From contig CM066037.1 in assembly GCA_033557465.1 (NCBI GenBank), forward strand, positions 516,080,686 through 516,144,685: DNA of 64,000 nucleotides, given 5' to 3'. Under the pieces are notes generated by a model. The model saw only the letters and a program-made list of their open reading frames with translations. It searched no databases and had not been told where the DNA came from. The position numbers and the translations under genes are program-made. Within the stretch, counting starts at the first letter, position 1. Every line of letters starts with the position of its first letter. Below, piece after piece: positions 1 through 9,543 of the stretch. Source of the stretch: Ichthyophis bannanicus (taxonomy: Eukaryota; Chordata; Amphibia; Gymnophiona; Ichthyophiidae).

Positions 1-480
1 CGAAGGAACTTCCTGTGATCTGAGTAGATGAGAATATGCGTGTATGCATCTCTTAGATCTAGAGAAGATAGCCAATCTTGACTTTGAAGGTATGGTAAAA
101 GTGTTCCAAGGGAGATCATCGGACTTTTCTCGGAACAAATACTTGTTTAATTCTCTGAGGTCTACTATAGGCCTGTGTCCCCCTGTTTTCTTTGGAATAA
201 GAAAATAGGGTGAGTAGAACCCTGTACCCTGTTGGGATATGGGCACTTCTTCAATTGCTCCTTGAGCCAAAAGTGACGTGACCTCCTGCCACAAGAGGTC
301 GGTGGCAGGGCCCTGAGAATTGAACCGTCTGAGAATTGTAGGCGGGGGCAAGATGAGGAAATGAAGCTTGTATCCCAATCTTACAATGGACAGAATCCAA
401 TTTTCTGATGTTATTTGTTGCCATCTTTTGACAAAATGGCATAGTCTGCCTGGAATGGTGAAGGGTTCTGGACCTTTTAG
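1..480 (-). pseudogene. DIRS-A reverse transcriptase, N-terminal part
   Basis: Read on the minus strand from about 250 to 1, the translation contains a typical RT fingers block: a SPYFLIPKKTGG-like stretch followed by HRPIVDLRELNKYL. This matches the 'VPKKEGSFRPILDL(K)' region of DIRS-D and DIRS-E. The upstream part (251-442) is an RT lead-in in another frame, so there is at least one frameshift near 245. The catalytic YLDD block is outside the window. The product would copy the element's RNA into DNA. The identification rests on motif and order after gag. Confidence 0.75.
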
Positions 481-511
481 GGGCAGAATGACTAAGTTCT
501 GTAGGTGGAAG

Positions 512-2323
512 TCAAAGACCCTGAGGGGGCTGGGTCTGTTGAGCCAGTTGAGCTTTTTGAGCTTGTGGCTTTCTCTGTTGTCTGTTCTGTTGTTGCCCCT
601 TTTGGGAAACATGAAGTGGACAGGGAGTTTGATGGGTGTAAGATTGATAAGACTTATTTTTCTTACTGAAAAAAGGTTTCTTGAATGTTTTCTTTTTTGC
701 TGGGTTGGCTGTAGCCTTTGACAATCTGTTCAAAGTAGTATTGTCAGATTCAAGCTGATTAGCCTTGTCTTGCCAGTCCTTACCAAAGAGATTTTCTCCT
801 GTGCAAGGAATATTTCCCAGCTTTTCTTGCACCCATTGTTCCAAGTCTGATGCTTGAAGCCAAGCAATACGACATGCTCCTATGGATATAGCAGAGGTTC
901 TGCTAAGACATTCAAAACAATCAAAGGTAGCAGAGTTCATAAATTTAGAGACATTCTGGTAATGTCTGACCAGAATAAGGTAGTCTGCTCTTTTTTCCTC
1001 TGAGACAGAAGGACTAATGAGCTCCAAGTCTTTTGTGACTTCTTCCAGTAACATTCCCATATACAGAATGTAGGAACTGATCCTGGCTCCCAGCATGGAG
1101 GATTGAAAACATCGATGGCCAAAGGCATTGAGTGTCCTGGATTCACGGCCTGGAGGATTAGAAGAGTGTGTTTTTGCACTCTTGATTCTTCACATGGCCG
1201 ATTCCTCTACCATTGAATGGTGTGGTAACTGAGTTTTTTGAAAACCAAGACAACTTGGCACTCAGTACATAGTGTCCAGGCGTCGGGAATGTGAAGATAT
1301 TGTTAAAGGAGTCTCCCACATTCTCAACATCAGATCATGTAAGATCTTGTGAATGGAAAGCATAGGTGCTTCCTTGGGAGCCATAGGGTATTGTAGAATT
1401 CTTAATTCCTCTGCCCTAGGTTCTTTTTCTGGAATCACAGTGATTGCAAGGCTTTTTGCTAAATCACATATGAAGTCCTGGAAGGACATATCTTCTGGAG
1501 GAGACATCCTGCGTTGAGGAGAGGGAGTTGAATCTTCTAATAGATTCACTCTGGTACCAGTAGAATCATCAGAGTCATCGGAATCGGAAGACTCAAGCAC
1601 CGGGTGCTCCTGTGATGCATGATATCGGTACCACTCGAAGTCAGTACCGAAATGATTCGGTTCCTGATCCCCGATACTGGACATTGGCATGGGGGGAAGC
1701 AGTCCTGTCGAAGAAGGTGTTGTCGGTACAGGTACCAATACCTGTGAAACCGTCTGTTGTGGTCTTAGTGGTACCGAGGATGCTAAGAGGGCCGCTAGAC
1801 TGCGTTCGATAGCGAGGATTCTGTGATCCATCGCTCCTGCCAATGCCTGGGTACTGGTGGATGCGGCCACGACCCCAGAGCATGGCACCAGTAGTTCCAT
1901 AGAGGTCGAGGCCTCTGGAACATCCTGGAGCCCTGTTAATACTTTGGAGCTTGAAGACTCCCGCCGGGGCTGTTTTGCCAGTGAAGTGTCCTCGAGGGAA
2001 ACGCCCATGGCATCTCAATACTTCGAAGGAGAGTTTCCCTTCGAGGACCGGCTGGTTTTACTTTTGGTTACCTGAGATCCGTGGGAGGAAGATGAAGCCC
2101 TGGAAGACGTCGGTGCAACTGACATCGTGTTGGAGGCAAAAAGGGTACCGAGTTTTGCAGCTCTATTCTGCTGGCCCCTCTTGGTCATCCTCATGCAGGA
2201 GAGACACGTCGTTGGACAATGTTCAGGACCCAAACATTTTAGACACCAATCATGGGTGTTGGTGACGGACATGGTACCACCACATTTTAAGCATTTTTTG
2301 AAACCACTGGCTGGTTTCTCCAT
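512..2323 (-). pseudogene. DIRS-A gag-like ORF with N-terminal CxxC zinc finger, broken
   Basis: The ATG at 2,323 opens a frame whose first ~45 residues hold paired CxxC motifs (CLKC, then CLKC and CLSC), a probable zinc-binding head also seen in DIRS-D, -E and -G. The same frame continues to 512 with in-frame stops near 2,012, 1,262 and 1,190. The middle is Ser/Pro/Glu-rich and low in complexity. The C-terminal third (512-1,096) is the conserved gag core, with ARISSYILYMG and ASDLEQW motifs, and ends in a basic, Gln-rich tail. It is presumed to be a nucleic-acid-binding structural protein. No gag function has been shown by sequence alone. The stops make it a pseudogene. Confidence 0.75.
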
Positions 2324-2559
2324 GCTTGAAGAAAAAAATGGGCCTGGTGCCCAAAATGGCGCCTAGCACCCAAAATAGGGAAAAATCCTGAAGAAAAATA
2401 TATGGTTTGGTTTTTTTGTGTGTTTTTTAAAGAAAGAGGAAGAAGAGAACCGGCGGTACCGGTTGGCGTCGAATGAAGGCAAACGTGATCACAAAAAATA
2501 AGAAATAAAGGTAGATTTTCTGCGGTGACAGGGTAACGTGTCCTGTCGGCTCCACGGAA

Positions 2560-2731
2560 AATGAAGAACTGAAGTGAGAGAGGTACAGAGGCAGGAAGGC
2601 AGCACACATGCACTGTGGGATGCTCCCAAAAGCTTTCCTATTGGATGCTGGGGAGCGTTCCCGCGCGGGCTCCGTCGGTACTGACGATACCCATATGTGA
2701 AGACTACATTCCTGCTTGTTCCTGGAGATAG
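2560..2731. repeat. Terminal inverted repeat of DIRS-A (right end)
   Basis: This segment carries the order GGCAGCACACATGCAC, AAAGCTTTCCTATTGGA, GGGAGCGTTCCCGCGCGGG, CCATATGTGAAGACTAC. It matches, with substitutions, the right terminus of DIRS-B at 23,375-23,542 and that of DIRS-G at 63,026-63,186. The partner end is outside the window. Confidence 0.7.
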
Positions 2732-3630
2732 GGTTTTTCATGTATAAATTGGCTTTTATAAGGTTACTACAGGGCTTATGTGTGTAAAAGTACATTCAGT
2801 GCCAAGAAGGCATACACTTTTATGCGACCCATGTGTAGCCGTGTTCAGGGGTGGAGTAAGGCAAATCATAGGCGATGTCATAATTTACATGCATTATTTA
2901 GTTTAATATTTTTATTGAAACACTCAAAGAGCAAACATAAGCCAAAATTGTAAAACCCTTTTACCCTCGACATTTAACTAGACTATAACACAGCATCTCA
3001 GACCAGAACAGCTTAGCGCCCCTGCTCCCCACTCTCCCAGCAGATACACATTAACCTCACACATATACCCTAATAGAATCCTACCTCTTCAAACATTCAG
3101 AATCATGCTGTAACTAATAAGGATTCAATATAGGGAAGCCAAAGGGCCAAAAATGTCTTAAACCCTCATTTCCCCAGCACTCTAGCTGACATATGCTCCA
3201 TTTCCATTAATTAATGTAATTGGTTTTACCACTACTGAAACGCTGGCCCACGCTCACTTTCTTAGCCATTAAAATCACTTTCTTAGTCATCAGAAATGCC
3301 TTCATTCCTTGATTGGGCAGGTCATGGGAGCCAGAGACACCAAAGAAGCATACCCTATCCGTGGAAGGGACGGAGAGAGGTTACCATATGTCTGGAAGGC
3401 AATTCTGGGACACATATTTAATGGACTCTCCCATCTAAAATTGTAGTAATTTACTTTCAAAACATATCTAGAAGCACATTCTTTAATTTACATTACCACA
3501 AAATATTTTAGGCCCAATACAAATACTACAAAACTGGTAGTTATGTCTGCATAAAAAGTATGCACCAGTAAAACTCAAATTAACCAACAAAATCCAAGTA
3601 TTCCTAAAATAAATTCTGTGTGGGAGATAT
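2732..3630. other. Gene-free spacer; possible 5'-truncated LINE 3' end at about 2,890-3,400
   Basis: No coding signal is seen. A run near 2,905-2,930 (AATATTTTTATTGAAACAC) followed by mixed sequence with many short frames resembles the reversed 3' tail of an L1-type element on the minus strand, but I cannot match it to a family. The rest looks like ordinary AT-rich intergenic DNA. Confidence 0.3.
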
Positions 3631-3638
3631 GTATAGGT

Positions 3639-3832
3639 CAGGGGTGGGCAATTCCGGTCCTGGAGGGCTGCAGACCAGTCAGGTTTTCATGATGTCCCTA
3701 ATGAATATTCATGAGATCTATTTGCATTCACTGCTTTCCATTGAATGGAAATAGGTCCATGAATATTCATTAGGGACATCATAAAAACCTGACTGTTCTG
3801 CGTCCCTCCAGGACCGGACTTGCCCACCCCTG
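3639..3832. mobile_element. Palindromic hAT-like MITE, 194 bp, with 8-bp target duplication
   Basis: The segment begins CAGGGGTGGGCAA and ends TTGCCCACCCCTG, and the two halves are nearly perfect inverted copies, each containing AATGAATATTCATGA. It is flanked by GTATAGGT (3,631-3,638) and GTCTAGGT (3,833-3,840), an 8-bp duplication with one mismatch. An 8-bp duplication and CAGNGGTG-type ends fit the hAT superfamily. It has no coding capacity, so it would depend on a transposase supplied elsewhere. A possible small relict of the same family (TATTCATGAGAGAGATTTGCAT) lies at 25,845-25,880. Confidence 0.85.
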
Positions 3833-3880
3833 GTCTAGGTCAAAAATTTTGACCTGACTTCCAGGATATTTTACATAAAG

Positions 3881-4072
3881 TGTAGTTACTCACCTGTAAT
3901 AGGTGATCTCCAGGTACAGCAGGAACTTAGTCTTCGCATATGGGTGATGCCAACACCGACTGAGCCCGCGTGGGAATTCTCCCCAGTGTCCTACAGGAAA
4001 GCTTTTGGGAGTACTCCACTGCACCTGCATGACTGCCTTCCTGCTCTTCTGACTTTCTCTCCTCAGTTGGGT
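3881..4072. repeat. DIRS-B left terminal inverted repeat with outer edge
   Basis: The outer edge TGTAGTTACTCACCTGTAAT leads into a repeat that is the reverse complement of 23,375-23,530, including CATATGGGTGA, CCCAGTGTCCTA, AAAGCTTTTGGGAGTA and CTTCTGACTTTCTCTCCTCAG. Divergence between the two arms is obvious by eye, as expected for an old copy. The exact edge was placed using the internal complementary region. Confidence 0.8.
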
Positions 4073-4129
4073 TTGTAGCTGAGAAGGAAGAGTAAAAATA
4101 ACCCTACAACTCCATGGGGAGGAGGGTGG

Positions 4130-4236
4130 GTTATGAAGACTAAATTCCTGCTATTCCCGGAGATCACCTGTTACAGGAGAGTAACTACACTATCTCCAGG
4201 AACAAGCAGGAGTGTAGTCTTCACATATGGGACTCC
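4130..4236. repeat. DIRS-B internal complementary region (circle-junction copy)
   Basis: The sequence GAGATCACCTGTTACAGG...GTAACTACA is the reverse complement of the left outer edge. It is followed directly by CTATCTCCAGGAACAAGCAG...CTTCACATATGG, the reverse complement of the right outer edge. Complements of both termini lying head to tail inside the element are the hallmark of DIRS1-type elements, where this region is thought to template completion of the circular DNA intermediate. Confidence 0.85.
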
Positions 4237-4271
4237 TTAGCTCTCAGATCTAAAGATAGTTGGAAATCAGG

Positions 4272-5099
4272 TCAGAGATGTTGAACTGAATTCAATTGGA
4301 CATAGACATCCCTGCCATGGAGATTTGGATAACAGTGTGTGCAGGAGGTGGAGTTGTAGCTATGTTCTAAAGAAATACTGGAGGACCGCCTGGCCGAAGG
4401 CCGCATCCCAGCGCGCGTCCTTGTCCAAGCAATAGTGGGCGTAAAAGGTGTGGATGGAGAATCAGCTTGCTGCCTGGCATATTTCATCAATGGCTACTGA
4501 GCGTAGGTTAGCTACAGATGCTGCCATTGCTCAGACATAGTAAGCTGTGACATGTCCTATGAGGGAGAGTCCTGCCTTATCATAAGTGAAAGCAATGCAG
4601 TCTGCTATCCATCTGGAAAGTGTTTGCTTAGTTACCGGAAGCCCCAGATGAGTGTGGTCAAATGACACGAAGAGTTGTGAGAACTTGTGGTGATCCTGAG
4701 TCCTCTGGGGGTAGAAGACCAAGGCCCGTTACAATCAAGTGTGTGCAGGATAGCCTCTGCATGGAGGAATGAGGTCTTGGGAAGAAGACCGGAAGTATGA
4801 TGGATTGATTTATGTGGAATGGCGATACCACCTTTGGTAATCAGTGTGGATGTGTCCAGAGGACAACCTTGTCATGATGGAATCTGATGTATGGTGGGTG
4901 AGCCACCAACATCTGCAACTCACTAATGCGCCTGGCTGAGGTCAGGGCCACAAGAAAAATGACCTTCCAAGTCAAGTAGCGCAGGTGGGTTGTTCTCAGG
5001 GGTTCAACAGGGGTTTGAGAAAATGGGCCAAGACAACATTGAGATCCCATGCCACTGGAGGTAGTCGAATGGGTGGCTTACAGAGGAGGCGGCCTCTTA
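4272..5099 (-). pseudogene. DIRS-B tyrosine recombinase, C-terminal catalytic part
   Basis: The minus-strand translation contains TWKVIFLVALTSARRISELQ, which aligns with the catalytic Arg block of the recombinases in DIRS-E and -D. The LPPVAWDLNVVL block lies upstream, in the frame just before it. The frame then breaks, and only fragments of the distal part remain (a TKQTLSRWIADCIAF-like stretch at 4,640-4,720). The HxxR and Tyr blocks are damaged by frameshifts. The N-terminal part of the same gene is at 18,040-18,443; the two halves align with almost no residues missing between them, so this is one gene split by insertion. The intact enzyme would integrate the circular DNA copy. Confidence 0.75.
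5085..5099. repeat. Target-site duplication of the L1, 3' side copy
   Basis: GGAGGCGGCCTCTTA occurs here and again, identical, at 12,175-12,189, bracketing 5,100-12,174. A perfect 15-bp direct repeat at both ends of a LINE is expected for target-primed reverse transcription, and it defines the L1 insertion limits. Confidence 0.88.
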
Positions 5100-5540
5100 T
5101 GGTGAATCTGTTTTTTATTCAAAAGAACCAGCAAATACAGCACCATAACAGATACAAAAATACAACCAGCACAAGGAAATGTTGGAACACAAAGCCTAAA
5201 TCAAGGCCAACCAGTACAATCCAAAACACAAAGATATACAAATCACCAACAGTAACAAGGTGCAGAATCCCCAAATGTTCAGTAAGACCCCCCCATAGGA
5301 GCCCCAGTCCCAAGTCCCCCCACCCTCAGCTAAAGACATAAGGAAAGTTGTATATATACCCATATTTACATATAGAGACATATAGATAGTAAGAGATACC
5401 AAGCTACCCCCTCAACGCCCCGTTCCCCAGAAGGGGATAATACGTCCCCTCAAGAGGCCAGCCAGGCTTGGGGTTGACTCTGCTCCCAAGCCCGCCGGCA
5501 AAGACCAGATCGCATTGATGGGCCATTGCCTCCCCGCCTT

Positions 5541-5600
5541 CTCCCCCCCCCCACCCACACCCCCCTCCCCCCCCCACCCACACCCCCCTCCCCCCCCCCA
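5541..5600 (-). repeat. G-rich tract in L1 3' UTR, potential G-quadruplex
   Basis: On the L1 sense strand this is a pair of long G runs separated by AGGGGGGTGTGGGTG-type linkers. It contains many more than four runs of three or more G, so G-quadruplex folding is plausible. A polypurine G-rich tract in the 3' UTR is also a known feature of mammalian L1. Confidence 0.75.
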
Positions 5601-5727
5601 GCCTACCCTGGGCAACAGAGGGATTGAAAACACCAAGCCGACCCGCCGGTCCGGCAAATCTGACACAAAGGTTGGATAGTGGATATGCTGGAGAGTGAAT
5701 ATGCAGCCCTCCCCTCCTTCACGGCCC

Positions 5728-8700
5728 CTAGGGCCTCCTCATTATCCTACTGCGCACTCGCCAGGGAAGCAAGTGCAAGTGGGGTCCCCAGCCCTCCAGG
5801 AACCTCTGCCACCGCTGCTCAGTCCCCTGGGCCCAAAGCTGCTCCATGAGCAGAAGCTTATGAAGATGAATGCGCCAGAGACCATACTGGGGGTCCTTAA
5901 AATCAAGCCACTGCTGCAACACAGTCACTCGTGCGGTCACCAACACCAAACGCATCCATTTCCAGCGCACAGCCCCCAAATTATCCAACCATTCTGGGTC
6001 CCAAACATCCAGCACCACATTCTTAGCAGTCCACCGCACGTTCTGTCGAAAACATGCAGACAGATAAGAGCGCACCTTCTCCCAAAACACCTGAACGGCC
6101 CGGCAACTCCAGAACATATGGCCCAGCGTGGCCCTGGGTTCACCACATCTAGGGCATCGATGGTCGTCCCCCACCCCCGCTCGCCACGCCCTGACAGGGG
6201 CGAAGTAGAGCCGGCGCAGACGTTTATACTGGGCGTCACGATGGGAGACCAGAATACTCAATGAGGTAATGTTTGCCAGCCCTTGCAGAAGCTCGTCGGC
6301 ACACACCGCCTCCCCTAAGTCGATAGCCCATGCGGACGCCAAGGACGCCAAGTCCTGGGGGGGGACCTCCTCCCAGAGCATCTTATATAACCCCGACACC
6401 CGCATACCATGTTCACCCCCCAACAACGCCACCTCAACCACCGTGCTCATGTCACCTGTCCGAGATGCCTGGGGGACTGTACAGACATAACTACGAATCT
6501 GGGCGTAACGAAACGCATCAGTTGGACCCAATGGATACTGCTGACACATAGTAGAAAAGTCAACCATCCCCCCTTCCGGGGTCAGCACATGCTCCAAATT
6601 GATAATCCCCATGCGGCTCCAGCCCATGAAAGGCGAGCTCCCCACACCCGGAGCAAAATCCTCATTGCCACAAATAGGAAGATACGGGGTGTACGCCGCC
6701 GTCAAGCGGCGACCCGTACAAAAGTACCGCCAGGCCCATCTAACCGGGTCGAGGAGAATGCGCCTAAGAAGAGGAGGACCCCCCAGGTCGCGGATCGTTT
6801 TAGCATGTAAGAGATATCTCAAGTGCAACGGAGAGACCACAGCCGCAAGTGCTCCCACCGGGGAGTAGTCCTCAAAGTCCCATAACCAGTCACGCACACA
6901 CCGCAACAAACATGCAATGTTATACCGCCGCACGTCAGGAAAGCCTAAGCCTCCCAACGCACGAGGCTGACTGAGTACACTCAAACGTACCCGAGGTCTC
7001 CTCCCCCACCAAAGCAGCCGATTAAATACCCGATCGAAACGACGAATGTCGGAGCGTTTAAGAAACAACGGCAGCATCTGAAGCAAATAGAGAAGTTTAG
7101 GAAAAAGCGTCATCTTACACAGTGCTACTTGCCCTCCCAGAGACAACGGTAAGTCCCGCCATTTGTCCACCACCGACGAGATGGACGTAAATATCCTGTC
7201 AACGTTCAGACTGTAGAGGTCCCCAAGATCCGCCGGCAAATAAACCCCCAGATATTTGAAAAAACCAACCGCCCAACGCAAAGGGAAGTCGTCCGGCCAG
7301 GCTTGTCCCACCTCAGCCCCTAGTGGCAACGCCTCTGATTTATCCAGATTAAGCTGGAACCCCGAGACCAGTCCATACTCCCTGATTAGCTGTAAAAGAT
7401 AAGGGAGCCCAACACGCGGGTCGCCAAGGTGCACAAGCAAATCATCCGCGAACGCAGCCACACGGAACTCCTCCCGTCCCATGGGAATCCCCCGAAATGG
7501 CGTAGCCACTCGGATCTTATGCAGAAGAGGTTCCAATGTAAGGACAAATAGGAGTGGGGACAACGGGCATCCCTGCCGGGTCCCCTTCTGGATTGCGAAG
7601 TCTGCCGTCACCGCGCCGTTCACCAAGAGGGCCCCAAGTGGGGCAGCATACAACAGCCGGACCACGTCCACAAAAAAACCGGCGAAACCCATCACCTCAA
7701 GAACTTGGTACATAAAACCCCACTGGACCCGATCGAACGCTTTTTCAGCGTCAAAGCTCATAAGTAAAGAACCCTGGCTCCGGACACGCTCGGCACACAT
7801 GGAAAGCAGAATCCGCTGTAGGTTTTGGGACACCTGTCGACCCCTAACAAAGCCCACCTGATTAGGGTGGATCAAAGTTGGCAACAAAGGGGCCAGTCGA
7901 TCCGCCATAATCTTAGCAAAAAGTTTAATATCGACGTTAAGAAGCGAAATTGGTCGGTAGGAGCCCGGCAAAAGCGGATCCCTCCCAGGTTTAGGTAAAA
8001 CAGTAACGATGGCTTTATTCGCCTCAAACGGGAAGTGTCCTCGCTGCACCAAATCCTCATAATATCCCACCAAGGGGACCACCAAGGCGACCCCCAGAAT
8101 CTTATAAAATTCTCCGCGAAAACCATCGGCCCCCGGCGCTTTGCCATTTTTCAAATGCTTAATGCCCTCCTGAACCTCCCTCCCCGTGAGAGGCCTATTA
8201 AGAAGCAACAGTTGATCAGCAGTGAGCCGCGGCAAGACACAGCCATCCAAAAAATCCCGACCCTCCTCCTCCCGATCCCCCTCGTTCGCATAAAGGCGCC
8301 GATAAAAGTCAATGAACACAGCTTCGATCGCCTTCCTGTCTCTCTGAATGACCCCATCCGGCCGTTTAATGGCTCCAATATGCCGGGCACCCACCCCAGG
8401 GCGCACCAGGGCCGACATCAACTTACCAGCCTTATTACCGTAACAATAAAGCTTAAAACGATAATACAGCAATGATTTCTGTGCTCGGCGATGAAGTAAC
8501 GTTTCCAATTCCAACTGAAGATCCCGCAATATGCGTTGATTCACCGCAGATTTATCCGCGGCTACCCTCCTCCGAGCTTTGGTCAGGGCTCTCTCCAAAA
8601 GCAGAATCTGTTGGTTCAAGCGCTTACGCTTCTGACCATGGTAGCTAATAATCTCCCCACGCATAACCGCCTTGCCAGCTTCCCAAAGAAGAGCGGGGGA

Positions 8701-9543
8701 AACCTCTGGCGTGTCATTAATGGCCAGATATTCCTCCCAACGCTTCCGTATGTGAGCCTCAAACTGAGCATCTCCGCTGAGGTCCAACGGATATCTCCAA
8801 AGCCGTGTACCGGCGGGGCCAGGATTACGAAGCTCCAGCGCGACCAGCGCATGGTCAGAGAGAACAGAAGACCCAATCGTCGACGCCTCCACCCGCCCAA
8901 ACAGGGCCTCCGAGATCAAAAAGTAATCAATACGGGACCACGTCCCATGGGCCCGGGACATATGAGTATAATCTCGCTCCCCTGGGTGTAGGACCCTCCA
9001 AACATCCAACAGTCGATACGCCTCACAGAGCCCCCACAGCCGTTTACGAGCTCTCGAACTCCTGCCCCCCCCTCCGCCGGAGCGGTCAAGAGCGTTATCT
9101 AGCACCTCATTGAGATCCCCGCCCATCACTACCTGGTAGCCCCCAGTATCCTTCAAAATATTGGCCAGATCTCGGTAGAAACCAGCTTCGTATCCATTGG
9201 GCCCATATACCGAACAGATAGCCACCTTCACCCCATTGAGCGTCCCCCAGACACAGACATAGCGGCCTTCCGGGTCTGCAGCAACACGCTCCTCGACCCA
9301 GGCAACTGATTTGGCAAACAAAATGGCCACTCCTCTCCTCCTACCTAAAGCTGGGGCCCCATAAACATGAGAGATAGGTCCCCGGCATAATTTAGCATGT
9401 TCCGCCGCCGACTGATGTGTCTCCTGTAACAGGATCACACTAAGACGATGACGCTGCAAATGCTGCATCACCTTATAACGTTTAATGGGAGAGCCGAGTC
9501 CACAAACATTCCAAGTTGCAAATCGGACAGCACTATCCAGCAT
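5728..9543 (-). CDS. L1 ORF2 protein: AP endonuclease, reverse transcriptase, CCHC tail
   Basis: The 1,271-residue open frame has no stops, and its ATG at 9,543 directly follows an in-frame TAG. Residues ~5-245 form an APE-type endonuclease with TWNVCGLG, LLQETH, YGPNG, GGDLNEV, RIDYFLIS and SDHALV motifs; it would nick target DNA. Residues ~450-760 form the RT: GKAPGADGF, SYRPISLLN, QVGFVRGRQ, FDAEKAFDRV, GTRQGCPLSPLLF and the catalytic FADD near residue 698. A C-terminal CPRCGEP...H...C zinc knuckle lies near residue 1,128. Length and domain order are normal for L1 ORF2. All catalytic motifs I can check are present, so the protein may be functional. It would act on its own RNA at a nicked chromosome site, together with ORF1p. 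Confidence 0.95.
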   Translation of the reverse strand: MLDSAVRFATWNVCGLGSPIKRYKVMQHLQRHRLSVILLQETHQSAAEHAKLCRGPISHVYGAPALGRRRGVAILFAKSVAWVEERVAADPEGRYVCVWGTLNGVKVAICSVYGPNGYEAGFYRDLANILKDTGGYQVVMGGDLNEVLDNALDRSGGGGGRSSRARKRLWGLCEAYRLLDVWRVLHPGERDYTHMSRAHGTWSRIDYFLISEALFGRVEASTIGSSVLSDHALVALELRNPGPAGTRLWRYPLDLSGDAQFEAHIRKRWEEYLAINDTPEVSPALLWEAGKAVMRGEIISYHGQKRKRLNQQILLLERALTKARRRVAADKSAVNQRILRDLQLELETLLHRRAQKSLLYYRFKLYCYGNKAGKLMSALVRPGVGARHIGAIKRPDGVIQRDRKAIEAVFIDFYRRLYANEGDREEEGRDFLDGCVLPRLTADQLLLLNRPLTGREVQEGIKHLKNGKAPGADGFRGEFYKILGVALVVPLVGYYEDLVQRGHFPFEANKAIVTVLPKPGRDPLLPGSYRPISLLNVDIKLFAKIMADRLAPLLPTLIHPNQVGFVRGRQVSQNLQRILLSMCAERVRSQGSLLMSFDAEKAFDRVQWGFMYQVLEVMGFAGFFVDVVRLLYAAPLGALLVNGAVTADFAIQKGTRQGCPLSPLLFVLTLEPLLHKIRVATPFRGIPMGREEFRVAAFADDLLVHLGDPRVGLPYLLQLIREYGLVSGFQLNLDKSEALPLGAEVGQAWPDDFPLRWAVGFFKYLGVYLPADLGDLYSLNVDRIFTSISSVVDKWRDLPLSLGGQVALCKMTLFPKLLYLLQMLPLFLKRSDIRRFDRVFNRLLWWGRRPRVRLSVLSQPRALGGLGFPDVRRYNIACLLRCVRDWLWDFEDYSPVGALAAVVSPLHLRYLLHAKTIRDLGGPPLLRRILLDPVRWAWRYFCTGRRLTAAYTPYLPICGNEDFAPGVGSSPFMGWSRMGIINLEHVLTPEGGMVDFSTMCQQYPLGPTDAFRYAQIRSYVCTVPQASRTGDMSTVVEVALLGGEHGMRVSGLYKMLWEEVPPQDLASLASAWAIDLGEAVCADELLQGLANITSLSILVSHRDAQYKRLRRLYFAPVRAWRAGVGDDHRCPRCGEPRATLGHMFWSCRAVQVFWEKVRSYLSACFRQNVRWTAKNVVLDVWDPEWLDNLGAVRWKWMRLVLVTARVTVLQQWLDFKDPQYGLWRIHLHKLLLMEQLWAQGTEQRWQRFLEGWGPHLHLLPWRVRSRIMRRP

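Larger units (their letters stand above)
1..2731 (-). mobile_element. DIRS-A: DIRS-type retrotransposon, 5' half, cut by window edge
   Basis: The minus strand runs from a terminal repeat at about 2,560-2,731, through a decayed gag frame, into the start of a reverse transcriptase that leaves the window at base 1. The outer edge (2,690-2,731) has the same CATATGTGAAGACTACATTC core as the right ends of DIRS-B and DIRS-G, so the three belong to one family. DIRS elements replicate through an RNA copy and integrate a circular DNA using a tyrosine recombinase instead of an integrase. The RNase H, recombinase and second terminus would lie to the left, outside the window. In-frame stops in gag show that the copy is not functional. 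Confidence 0.85.
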
